This document shows, one piece after another, positions 44,320 through 51,775 of a DNA stretch of 64,000 bases. This DNA is from Chloroflexota bacterium (GTDB taxonomy: Bacteria > Chloroflexota > Limnocylindria > Limnocylindrales > CSP1-4), in the NCBI GenBank assembly GCA_004297395.1, contig SCUO01000074.1, forward strand, positions 20,874 through 84,873, read 5' to 3'. Every line of letters starts with the position of its first letter. Within the stretch, counting starts at the first letter, position 1. The notes below the pieces were generated by a model. That model searched no databases. It saw nothing but the letters and a program-made list of their open reading frames with translations, and had not been told where the DNA came from. The position numbers were made by a program, and so were the translations under genes.

Positions 44320-44322
44320 ACT
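44317..44322 (+). promoter_or_regulatory. -10 box of hisS overlapping the upstream stop codon, leaderless
   Basis: TAGACT begins with the TAG stop of the membrane-protein gene and ends 7 nt before the hisS ATG at 44330. Confidence 0.5.
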
Positions 44323-44329
44323 TCGGGGG

Positions 44330-45661
44330 ATGCGCACCTTCCGAGCGCCACGCGGCACGCGCGACCTCCTGCCCGGTGAAGCGGCCCGGTTCCTGCGTTT
44401 CGCCGAGATCGCCCGCGGGCTGACCGACCGCTACGGCTACCGGCCGATCGAGACCCCGCTCTTCGAGCAGGCCGCGGTCTTCGAGCGGGGCATCGGCGAG
44501 GTCACAGACGTCGTCGAAAAGGAGCTGTTCCGGATCGTGCCCCGGACCGAGGACGGCGAGTCCTGGGCCCTCCGGCCGGAGCCGACGGCCGGCATCGCCC
44601 GGGCCTACGTCCAGCACGGCCTGCGAACGTGGCCCCAGCCCGTCCGGCTGACGACGACCGGCCCGATGTTCCGGTATGACCGACCCCAGGCCGGGCGCTA
44701 CCGCCAGTTCTGGCAGTTCGACGTCGAAGCCATCGGCGACGCCGGCCCCGCGATCGATGCCGAGATCATCGAGCTCGGGCTGCGCTTCTATGCCGAGGTT
44801 GGCGTCAAGGGCGCCGAGGTCCTGTTGAACTCGATCGGGGACCCCGCCTGCCGTCCGGCGTACCTCGATGCCCTCGTCGCCTACTACCGCGACCACGCCG
44901 CATCGCTGCCTCCGACAGAGCGCGACCGTCTCGAGCGGAATCCGCTCCGGCTGCTCGATTCGAAGGATCCGGCGATGGCCGCGATCAACGCCGCCGCACC
45001 CCGGATCGTCGACCACCTGTGCCAGGCCTGCGCCGAGCACCTCGCCGGCCTGCGGGCCCATCTCGACGCCCTCGGCGTCGGGTACCGGCTCGAGCCCGGG
45101 CTCGTGCGGGGCCTGGACTACTACACCCGGACGGCCATCGAGTTCTACGTCGCCGGGCGTGAGGGCCAGCAGCAGGCGCTCGGCGGCGGCGGCCGCTACG
45201 ACGGCCTCATCGAGCTGCTCGGCGGGCAGCCCACGCCGGGGATCGGTTTCGGGCTGGGCCTCGATCGGGTGGCCCTGGTCCTCGACGAGCAGGCCGAGGG
45301 CGATCCGTCGGGTGCCGAGGCTGATGCCGCCGGCGGGCCGCCCGATGCACCCGACGCGGTCGTGGTTTCGGCGGATCCGGCCGACACCGTCGGCCGGCTC
45401 CGGACCGCGACGGAGCTCCGGGCCGCCGGCCTCCGGGCCCGGGCGGACCTGGGTCATCGCAAGCTCGGCCGCCAGCTCGAGTCGGCGGGCCGGGACGGCG
45501 CCCACTTCGCAGTCATCCTCGGCGACGAGCTGACCGACGGCCAGGTCCAGCTCCGCGATCTCAAGGCCGGGTCACAGCGGCTCGTCGGCGTGGCCGACCT
45601 GCCCCGCGAGCTGAAGCGCGGGACGAGCCAGCACCGCCACGGCACCCGCGATTCGAGCTAG
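44330..45661 (+). CDS. hisS: histidyl-tRNA synthetase
   Basis: A 443-residue class II synthetase. Start RAPRGTRDLLPGE; motif 2 region FRYDRPQAGRYRQFWQFD; His-specific motifs HisA (LVRGLDYYTRTAIEF) and HisB (GGGGRYDGL); motif 3 GIGFGLGLDRVAL; and the C-terminal anticodon-binding domain (about 345-430). An Ala/Gly/Asp-rich insert of about 20 residues joins the catalytic and anticodon domains. The tail after residue 430 is basic. ATG 44330 is used because it begins the family's standard N-terminus; upstream in-frame sequence belongs to the membrane-protein gene in another frame. Confidence 0.95.
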   Translation: MRTFRAPRGTRDLLPGEAARFLRFAEIARGLTDRYGYRPIETPLFEQAAVFERGIGEVTDVVEKELFRIVPRTEDGESWALRPEPTAGIARAYVQHGLRTWPQPVRLTTTGPMFRYDRPQAGRYRQFWQFDVEAIGDAGPAIDAEIIELGLRFYAEVGVKGAEVLLNSIGDPACRPAYLDALVAYYRDHAASLPPTERDRLERNPLRLLDSKDPAMAAINAAAPRIVDHLCQACAEHLAGLRAHLDALGVGYRLEPGLVRGLDYYTRTAIEFYVAGREGQQQALGGGGRYDGLIELLGGQPTPGIGFGLGLDRVALVLDEQAEGDPSGAEADAAGGPPDAPDAVVVSADPADTVGRLRTATELRAAGLRARADLGHRKLGRQLESAGRDGAHFAVILGDELTDGQVQLRDLKAGSQRLVGVADLPRELKRGTSQHRHGTRDSS

Positions 45662-45669
45662 GTCGCGGC

Positions 45670-45704
45670 GGTCGTCCGGTCGGCTCGTGCCCGGGACGAC
45701 GACC
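45670..45704 (+). terminator. possible terminator hairpin after hisS
   Basis: GGTCGTC at 45670-45676 can pair with GACGACC at 45698-45704, and an alternative register pairs GTCGTCC with GGACGAC. No T-tract follows, so the call is weak. Confidence 0.3.
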
Positions 45705-45721
45705 AGCGCGCCGGACCCGTC

Positions 45722-45900
45722 GCGCCGCACCGGTCGCCCCCCGCTCCGTTGCCTGATGCCGCTGGCTCATGAGAATCGCGACAGCCGAGCGTGGCCGGGC
45801 GCGATTCCGGTCGAGCCGGTCGGTCGGCGGAGCGTGATTGGGCGCCGATCGATGCACCGGGCGCATCAGCGGCTCGGGCCGCGCGGTCGATGACGGCTCC
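45722..45900 (+). repeat. dispersed structured intergenic repeat, copy B
   Basis: Homologous to copy A at 25942-26120. The end pair is CCGCTG 45759-45764 with CAGCGG 45867-45872, extended to 8 pairs here; relative to copy A the second pair has flipped from G-C to C-G. Two GAGCGTG words lie 43 nt apart (45787 and 45830), as in copy A. The inner stem of copy A keeps only four of its seven pairs here (GCTC/GAGC). Confidence 0.7.
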
Positions 45901-45925
45901 GAGGATCGCGGGCCAGGTCCCGCGG

Positions 45926-46324
45926 TCAGCTCGGACCCGGAATGACCGCAAGGGCCTCGACTTCGACGCGGAAGGCCGGATTGACGAGACCCGCGACCTT
46001 GACGGCCGAGCTCGCCGGTGGGGCGTCGGCAGCGATGAACTCGTTCCGGACGCGCCGGAAGACATCGAGGTCGGCGAGGTCGGTCAGGAAGACCGTGATC
46101 TTGACGACGTCCTCGAACGCGGCGCCGGATGCGGCGAGCGCGGTCCGGAGGTTCTCGAAGACCTGGCGGACCTGGGCCAAGGGGTCATCCGCGCCGACGA
46201 GCTGCCCGTCCGCGTCGAGCGGGACCTGGCCAGACACGACGACCAACCGCCCGCTGAACTCGACCGCGTGGCTGTAGCCGTTCGTCGGAGGCAGGCCGTC
46301 CGGCCGCACGTGGTGGCGTCGCAT
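45926..46324 (-). CDS. RidA-family (YjgF/YER057c/UK114) protein lacking the catalytic Arg
   Basis: A 132-residue protein of the trimeric RidA fold: VVVSGQVPLDADGQLVG, a Q/E-rich helix, VVKITVFLTDLADL and the late RVEVEALAV strand. In E. coli RidA the imine/enamine deaminase activity needs Arg105 in PARS; here the aligned string is PASS, with Ser105. This suggests one of the Rid subgroups without that deaminase activity. GGAGG lies 7 nt before ATG 46324 (minus strand). The gene is divergent from aspS across a 185-nt region that holds a large hairpin. Confidence 0.85.
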   Translation of the reverse strand: MRRHHVRPDGLPPTNGYSHAVEFSGRLVVVSGQVPLDADGQLVGADDPLAQVRQVFENLRTALAASGAAFEDVVKITVFLTDLADLDVFRRVRNEFIAADAPPASSAVKVAGLVNPAFRVEVEALAVIPGPS

Positions 46325-46414
46325 CGATTTCCTCCTGCCTGCTCGGGGTGAGAGGGTAGCCGCCAACCGCCGTTCCTAGAGCGCGGCACGACGCACCCCT
46401 CCGGGCCTACGAGG

Positions 46415-46481
46415 CCAGGCGGGTTTGGCGCTCGATCCCTCCGGCCCGCGGCGGGCGGGCCGTACGCCAATACCGCCCTGG
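46415..46481 (+). promoter_or_regulatory. two-tier hairpin in the ridA/aspS divergent region
   Basis: The outer arms 46415-46430 and 46465-46481 form 14 pairs with one bulged C and one 2x2 mismatch. An inner perfect 8-bp stem, CGGCCCGC 46442-46449 with GCGGGCCG 46455-46462, closes a 5-nt loop. It lies just upstream of the aspS -10 box. It could be a palindromic operator, a small RNA, or a leader if an upstream promoter exists. Confidence 0.5.
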
Positions 46482-46494
46482 CTCGCGCGGCGGC

Positions 46495-46500
46495 TACGAT
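46495..46500 (+). promoter_or_regulatory. -10 box of aspS, leaderless
   Basis: TACGAT ends 9 nt before the ATG at 46510. Confidence 0.5.
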
Positions 46501-46509
46501 ACGCCGGCC

Positions 46510-48390
46510 ATGATCGAAACCCCCAGCTCCGCGGCCAGCCTCGCCACCCCGTACCGGACCCACACCTGCGGCGCCCTCCGCGCATCCGACGCCGGCTCGC
46601 CCGCTCGCCTGGCGGGCTGGGTCCATCGGCGTCGCGACTACGGCAAGCTGACCTTCATCGACCTCCGCGACCGCCACGGGATCACCCAGGTCGTCGTCGA
46701 CGCCGGCGATGCGCCAGAGGCCAGCGAGGTCGCGGCCCGGATGCGGCCGGAGTTCGTCGTCGCGTTCGAGGGCGAGGTGGCGCTGCGCCAGCCCGGGACC
46801 GAGAACGCCAAGCTCGAGACCGGCGCGGTGGAGCTCCAGGTCCGGACGGCCACGATCCTCAACGAGGCGAAGACGCCGCCGTTCTACATCAACGATCCGG
46901 ACGCCCAGATTGACGAGACGCTGCGCCTCAAGTACCGCTACCTCGATCTCCGGCGCGAGGCGATGCAGCGCCGGCTCCTGCTCCGCAGCCGCCTGGTCCA
47001 TGCGATCCGCGAGGTTCACCACGGGTCGGGCTTCGTCGAGGTGGAGACGCCCAACCTCATCAAGAGCACGCCCGAGGGCGCCCGCGACTTCATCGTCCCG
47101 TCGCGACTCCAGCCGGGCGAGGTCTACGCCCTGCCCCAGAGCCCCCAGCAGCTCAAGCAGCTGCTCATGGTCGCGGGGGTGGATCGCTACTTCCAGATCG
47201 CCCGCTGCTTCCGCGACGAGGACCTCCGGGGCGACCGCCAGCCGGAGTTCACCCAGCTGGACCTCGAGATGAGCTTCGTCGACGAGGCGACAGTCATGGA
47301 CTTCGTGGAGCGGATGGCGATCGAGGTCAGCCGGGCCGTGGTGCCCGAGCGTGCTCTGCTCGCCACGCCGTTCCCGCGCTTCACCTACGCCGAGGCGATG
47401 GAGCGGTTCGGCTCGGACAAGCCCGACGTCCGATTCGCGATGGAGCTGGTGGACCTCGAGCCCGAGCTTCGGGGCACGGACGGCGCGGCGGCCTCCGGCT
47501 TCCGTGTCTTCGATGAGGCCCTTGCCGGTGGCGGTCGGGTCAAGGCCATCACCGTCCCTGGCCTGGCCGACGCCCCGCGCAGCCGGATCGACGAGCTGAC
47601 CGAGGCTGCCAAGCGGTTCGGCGCCCGTGGCCTCGCGCACCTCTCGGTCGAGGCGAGTGGATCGATCAAGGGCCCGATCGTGAAGTTCCTCGGCGACGAC
47701 CTCGCCGAGCGCCTCGCGGCCAGGGCCGGCGCCGCCCCCGGTGATCTCGTCCTCATCGTTGCGGACACGACCGCCGTCACGAACGACGTCCTCGGCCGGC
47801 TCCGAGCGGAGCTCGGGACGCAGCTCGGGCTGGCCGACCCGGACGTCCTCGCCTACGCCTGGGTCCATCGCTTTCCGATGTACCAGTGGGACGTGGAGAA
47901 CGGCCGCTGGGACGCGACCCACAACCCGTTCTCGGGCGTCGTGCCCGAGGACGAGGTCCTCCTGACGACCGCGTCGGGCGATCCGGCCCTGCCGACGCCG
48001 GACGATCCTGCCGGTCGAGCGCGGGCGATGCAGTACGACATCGTCCTGAACGGCTGGGAGCTCGGTGGCGGGTCGGTCCGGATCTGGCGCCACGACCTGC
48101 TCGAGCGCAGCTTCGCCCTCCAGGGCTACACCCGGGAGCGGATGCAGAACATGTTCGGGGCGATGCTCGAGGCCTTCGAATACGGCGCCCCGCCCCACGG
48201 CGGGATCGCCCTCGGGATCGACCGCTGGGCGGCCCTGCTCTCGTACCAGGTGAACATCCGGGAGGTCATGGCCTTCCCGAAGACCCAGTCCGGAAGCGAC
48301 CTCATGCTCGACGCCCCGTCCGAGCCCGACGCGGCCCAGTACGCCGAGCTCGGCCTCCGATTCGTCGGCGTCCCGACGCGGCCCAGCTGA
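46510..48390 (+). CDS. aspS: aspartyl-tRNA synthetase
   Basis: A 626-residue bacterial-type class IIb synthetase. The N-terminal OB-fold anticodon domain has AGWVHRRRDYGKLTFIDLRD; motif 1 lies near RSRLVHAIREVHH; motif 2 is RCFRDEDLRGDRQPEFTQ; a GAD insert domain spans about residues 300-410 as usual for bacterial AspRS; motif 3 is GGIALGIDRW. AspRS without a partner AsnRS in view may also charge tRNA-Asn, which cannot be judged here. The end is normal. Divergent to the RidA gene; the following EamA gene starts 54 nt after the stop. Confidence 0.95.
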   Translation: MIETPSSAASLATPYRTHTCGALRASDAGSPARLAGWVHRRRDYGKLTFIDLRDRHGITQVVVDAGDAPEASEVAARMRPEFVVAFEGEVALRQPGTENAKLETGAVELQVRTATILNEAKTPPFYINDPDAQIDETLRLKYRYLDLRREAMQRRLLLRSRLVHAIREVHHGSGFVEVETPNLIKSTPEGARDFIVPSRLQPGEVYALPQSPQQLKQLLMVAGVDRYFQIARCFRDEDLRGDRQPEFTQLDLEMSFVDEATVMDFVERMAIEVSRAVVPERALLATPFPRFTYAEAMERFGSDKPDVRFAMELVDLEPELRGTDGAAASGFRVFDEALAGGGRVKAITVPGLADAPRSRIDELTEAAKRFGARGLAHLSVEASGSIKGPIVKFLGDDLAERLAARAGAAPGDLVLIVADTTAVTNDVLGRLRAELGTQLGLADPDVLAYAWVHRFPMYQWDVENGRWDATHNPFSGVVPEDEVLLTTASGDPALPTPDDPAGRARAMQYDIVLNGWELGGGSVRIWRHDLLERSFALQGYTRERMQNMFGAMLEAFEYGAPPHGGIALGIDRWAALLSYQVNIREVMAFPKTQSGSDLMLDAPSEPDAAQYAELGLRFVGVPTRPS

Positions 48391-48444
48391 TGGGAACGGC
48401 GTCGGCCCGAGCCGGCTGACCGCACCCGCCCAGCTACCGGCGCC

Positions 48445-49365
48445 GTGTCCGGCCTGTACGACGCGATCGCGGCGAGGCCGCGGATCGCGGCCCTGCTCGG
48501 GGCCCTGTGCATCGCCTTCTCCGGGATCTTCTACCGCTACGCCGACGTCACGCCCTCGACCGTCACCGTCTTCCGCTGCCTGTATGGCCTGCCCGTCCTG
48601 ATCCTCGTGGCCTGGATCGAGCATCGGCGCTACGGGCCGCTGCCGGCCCGGGCGATCCGCCTGGCGATCGTCGCGGGCGTCTTCTTCGCCGGCGACCTCC
48701 TGACCTGGCACCACGCGGTCGACGCGGTGGGCGCCGGGCTGGCGACGGTTCTCGGCAACCTCCAGGTGCTCGTCGTGGGGTTCGTGGCCTGGCTGGTCCT
48801 TGGCGAGCGACCGCCGCGCCCGGTCATCGCGGCCACGCCGGTCGTCCTCGCCGGGGCGGTCCTCATCTCGGGGGTCGTGGGGACCGGGGCGTACGGCGAG
48901 AACCCACCGCTCGGCGTGGGCCTGGGCCTCCTGACTGCGCTGTGCTACGCCGGCTACCTGCTGGTGATCCGGCGGGGCACCCACGACATCCGCCGGCCGG
49001 CCGGACCGGTCGCCGTGTCCACGGCCTCGACCATGGTGGTCGCGATCATCGCCGGGGTCGTGCTGGGTGATCTCGACCCGGTGCCGGCCTGGCCGAGCCA
49101 CGGTTGGCTGGCCGTCCTGGGGCTGACCTCCCAGTCGATCGGCTATCTCCTCATCTCGATTTCGCTGCCGCGCCTGCCGGCCTCGGTCGTCTCGATCATC
49201 CTGCTGATCCAGCCGGTCGCGACGGTCATCCTCGCCCGCGGCCTGCTGGCCGAGGTGCCGTCGGCCGTCCAGCTGGGTGGCGTGGCCCTGATCATCGGCG
49301 GGATCGCCGTGGCCACGATCCCGGTTGGCCAGCTCCGCGACCGGGCCAGGGCGGCGCTGGGATGA
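48445..49365 (+). CDS. EamA/DMT-family transporter
   Basis: A 306-residue membrane protein with about ten hydrophobic helices in two five-helix halves, the EamA duplication. The first half has ALCIAFSGIFYRYADVTPST and ATVLGNLQVLVVGFVAWLVLGERPP; the second repeats the pattern with IILLIQPVATVILARGLLAE. Members export or import small metabolites such as amino acids, sugars or nucleosides; the substrate is unknown. GTG start; stop overlaps the next ATG by 4 nt. Confidence 0.85.
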   Translation: MSGLYDAIAARPRIAALLGALCIAFSGIFYRYADVTPSTVTVFRCLYGLPVLILVAWIEHRRYGPLPARAIRLAIVAGVFFAGDLLTWHHAVDAVGAGLATVLGNLQVLVVGFVAWLVLGERPPRPVIAATPVVLAGAVLISGVVGTGAYGENPPLGVGLGLLTALCYAGYLLVIRRGTHDIRRPAGPVAVSTASTMVVAIIAGVVLGDLDPVPAWPSHGWLAVLGLTSQSIGYLLISISLPRLPASVVSIILLIQPVATVILARGLLAEVPSAVQLGGVALIIGGIAVATIPVGQLRDRARAALG

Positions 49366-50309
49366 GCGAGCCGGAGATCCTGGGCCCGCGACCGGGCACC
49401 CTCGAGGCCCGCACCTCGCTCGCACTCAAGATCATGGCGGCCGTTCACGGCTTCGCGGTCATCCTCGCGATGATTCCATCGCCGGACCCGACATCCTGGC
49501 TCCAGGCCGTGACGTTCGGCACCGTCACCGGGTTCGTGGTCGTCGTCTTCGTGGTCGAAGCGGTGGCCCTCGATCGGCGCCGGCCGTGGGCCTATGCCGC
49601 GGCCCGGCCGCTGCTCGTCGTGGTCGGCCTGGTCGGCGTCGGGTCGCTCCTCGTCGCCTCGGCCGAGGGCCGGATCCGGGTGCCGTTCGACCTCGGCCTC
49701 GCGGCCTGGGCCTGGCTCGGGGTGGCCGACATCCGGCAGTCGCCGCGCCGCGATCGTCGCAGCGTCGCGACCGTCGTCGTCGCCGCGGTCCTGCTGGCCG
49801 TCCCGCTGACCGGCTCGTCCGTGTTCGGCTGGGGCGGTCTCCTCGATGTCCAGCAGGACGACCTCCGGGCGACGCTCGAGGTCGATTGCGGCGCGCCCGG
49901 CGTCGGGACGCCGCCATCGATCGGCGTGGCCTACGACTGGGCGTGGCAGCGCGGCAGCCCGTTCCCGAGCGGCAGTGACGTCGTGGTCATCGGCTGGGCC
50001 GGCGACGACGGCCTGGGCCGGCCGCTGTACCTCCTGGGTGACGACCCGCCGTCCGGGGCCGGCATCATGTCCGGCCGCCAGGTCGACCCGAGCGCCACGA
50101 TGGCCCGTGCGGTCGAGGCGGAATCGGAAGTCTCATGGCACTGGGGGATCGAGCTCGCGGAACAGGCCTTCGCGCCCGGCGCGATCCGGGCCGAGCTGGT
50201 CCGGACGCGGGCGGACCAGCCGCAGCCCGAGCCGCTGACGATCACCGCGACCTACATCCACCTGGGGATATGGCGGCAGGACACCGCCGCGGTCACGTGC
50301 TCGTGGTAG
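49362..50309 (+). CDS. membrane protein with extracytoplasmic domain, unknown function
   Basis: A 315-residue protein. Five hydrophobic segments occupy about residues 20-165 (including VTGFVVVVFVVEAVAL and RPLLVVVGLVGVGSLLVAS). The last 145 residues form a soluble, probably external domain with two cysteines (VDCGAPG and TCSW at the very end) and Trp-rich strings (VAYDWAWQRGSPF, WHWGIELAEQ). The family is not recognised. ATG overlaps the EamA stop, so the two are coupled. It converges with the minus-strand gene 12 nt downstream. Confidence 0.65.
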   Translation: MSEPEILGPRPGTLEARTSLALKIMAAVHGFAVILAMIPSPDPTSWLQAVTFGTVTGFVVVVFVVEAVALDRRRPWAYAAARPLLVVVGLVGVGSLLVASAEGRIRVPFDLGLAAWAWLGVADIRQSPRRDRRSVATVVVAAVLLAVPLTGSSVFGWGGLLDVQQDDLRATLEVDCGAPGVGTPPSIGVAYDWAWQRGSPFPSGSDVVVIGWAGDDGLGRPLYLLGDDPPSGAGIMSGRQVDPSATMARAVEAESEVSWHWGIELAEQAFAPGAIRAELVRTRADQPQPEPLTITATYIHLGIWRQDTAAVTCSW

Positions 50310-50321
50310 GTCGTCGCCGCG

Positions 50322-51029
50322 CTACTCGGTGACCTCGGCCGGCTCGTCGCGTGCGAGGGTCGGGCCGCGGAGGGGCGCCTCCTCGGGCGTCGCGGCGGCG
50401 GCGGCGCCCCACTCGTGGGCGTGGGGCGCGGCGGGCTCGGACGGGCCCTCGTAGGGCGGCAGCTGGTCGCGGGGCGTCGCCCCATCGATGACCGTGCCGG
50501 GATCGCCGAGGTCGACCGGGCGAGCCTCGATCGACCCGCCTTCGACGAGGGCCGCGAGGAGGTCGTCCGGCATGAGCGTCGGGGACAGGGCCCGGAACGC
50601 GGCCAGGCCGCCCAGCGGCAGCAACACTGGCCAGCCGGCCTCGCCGCGGAAGGCCGGGCGGAGGAGCCGTTCGCGATCCACGCCGTGAGCCTCGATGAGC
50701 GATGTCACCGTCTCGGGGCCGGCCCAGCACAGCCGCGCTGGCCAGATCAGGGCGGCGTCCGTATCGCTGATCTCCGCGATGGCGAGCTCGATGGCCCGGA
50801 CGATCTGGGCGACCGGGCCGCCCTCGTGCGGGGCGGGGGCGCCGAGGGTCACGGGCGCGCCGGCGAGGGCCAGGGCGACGGTCCCGTCCGGGTCCGGGGC
50901 GACGACGACGATGGGCGTAGCGCCGCCGGCCCACGCCGAATCGGCGATCCGGCGAACGCGGGCCACGCCGGCGGCGTCGGCGAGGGCGGATTCGATCGAG
51001 GCAGCCAGGATGACGGCGGCGACGGTCAC
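50322..51029 (-). CDS. MobA/MocA-like nucleotidyltransferase-fold protein (degenerate)
   Basis: A 235-residue protein whose first 170 residues look like a small GT-A/MobA-type nucleotidyltransferase: AAVILAAS at the start, PIVVVAPDPDG, LIWPARLCW (in place of the D-P/D-Q metal loop) and RPAFRGEAGWPVLLP. The Gly-rich LAAGxSxRxG nucleotide loop is not kept (LAASIESALAD), so activity is doubtful. The last 50 residues are Glu/Pro/Ala-rich. GTG 51029 is preceded at 6 nt by a -10 box on the minus strand, indicating a leaderless start. No cofactor gene lies near. Confidence 0.6.
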   Translation of the reverse strand: MTVAAVILAASIESALADAAGVARVRRIADSAWAGGATPIVVVAPDPDGTVALALAGAPVTLGAPAPHEGGPVAQIVRAIELAIAEISDTDAALIWPARLCWAGPETVTSLIEAHGVDRERLLRPAFRGEAGWPVLLPLGGLAAFRALSPTLMPDDLLAALVEGGSIEARPVDLGDPGTVIDGATPRDQLPPYEGPSEPAAPHAHEWGAAAAATPEEAPLRGPTLARDEPAEVTE

Positions 51030-51035
51030 GGCCCG

Positions 51036-51041
51036 ATGCTA
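51036..51041 (-). promoter_or_regulatory. -10 box of the nucleotidyltransferase-like gene, leaderless
   Basis: TAGCAT on the minus strand ends 6 nt before the GTG start. Confidence 0.5.
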
Positions 51042-51102
51042 GCAGGCCATCCGGCTCGCATCCGGCGCTGCTGCAGGCGGCCGTCATGTGGCCCCGGTCG
51101 CG

Positions 51103-51207
51103 GACGATCGGCGCCGGCGGTCCTGGTCCGGCCATCGAGGGGGGTCGCGACACGACGATCGGCACTGGCGGTCCGGCGACGGCGTGCCGATCCTCCCGGA
51201 AGGAGGG
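51103..51207 (+). promoter_or_regulatory. structured leader with RBS-sequestering hairpin before the tandem-ACT gene
   Basis: A 21-nt direct repeat with two differences (51103-51123 and 51154-51174) provides two versions of GATCGGCxC (51106-51114 and 51157-51165). Either can pair with GTGCCGATC at 51184-51192: nine perfect pairs for the near copy, nine with one G-T for the far copy. Next to it CCTCC 51192-51196 pairs with GGAGG 51202-51206, which is the ribosome site of the GTG at 51215. Confidence 0.5.
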
Positions 51208-51214
51208 TCCGACC

Positions 51215-51613
51215 GTGGGTACGCAGTTCGTGGTCCAGATCGAGAACCATCCGGGGGCGCTGGCCCGGTTCGCCCACGCCCTCGCCGAACGAGGCGTGAA
51301 CATCGTCCACTGCGCCGCCGGCGGCGCGGGCACCGTCGGCTACGCCATCGTCGAGACCGAGGATGACGATTCCGCGCGCGCCGTCCTGCGGTCGATCGGG
51401 CTGCCGTTCGTCGAGGGCCACTCGATCACGGTCGAGCTCGAGGACCGGCCCGGAGCGCTGGCCGAGGCCACCGAGCGCCTGGCCGCCGCCGGGATCGGGA
51501 TCCGCGGCCTGCTCATCGTGGGTCGCCGGGATGGCGTGGTCCACGTCGCGATCACGACCGATGACGAGGTCGGCGCCAAGGAGCTCCTGAACCCGACGCT
51601 CGTCCCAGCCTGA
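51215..51613 (+). CDS. tandem ACT-domain protein, probable amino-acid-sensing regulator
   Basis: A 132-residue protein made of two ACT domains: residues 3-65 ([20 protein letters not shown]) and about 68-130 ([20 protein letters not shown]), each with the P-G-A-L-A ligand-site turn. Such stand-alone ACT pairs bind amino acids and usually control enzymes or expression. No enzyme domain is attached. GTG 51215 has AGGAGGG 8 nt upstream inside a hairpin; upstream in-frame starts lie in the non-coding leader. Confidence 0.8.
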   Translation: MGTQFVVQIENHPGALARFAHALAERGVNIVHCAAGGAGTVGYAIVETEDDDSARAVLRSIGLPFVEGHSITVELEDRPGALAEATERLAAAGIGIRGLLIVGRRDGVVHVAITTDDEVGAKELLNPTLVPA

Positions 51614-51759
51614 CCGCGGGAGTCCACGCGGCCACCGACGCACGACGCGCGCGCCGCGACGCCACGACGCCCGCGACAGAACACGCGATCCCGCCAGGCC
51701 CGAGCTACCACGACGCCCGTGACCTCACGGCGCCGGGCAGCCGGTCGCGGTGCGTGTGC

Positions 51760-51765
51760 GACAAT
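51760..51765 (+). promoter_or_regulatory. -10-like box of typA
   Basis: GACAAT ends 10 nt before the ATG at 51776; weaker than other boxes in the window. Confidence 0.35.
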
Positions 51766-51775
51766 CGGGCCTCCC

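Noticed and set aside
46084..49425. A 1113-codon minus-strand frame opposite aspS and the EamA gene.
   Set aside because: Low-complexity Arg/Asp/Gly translation; the plus-strand genes explain the region.
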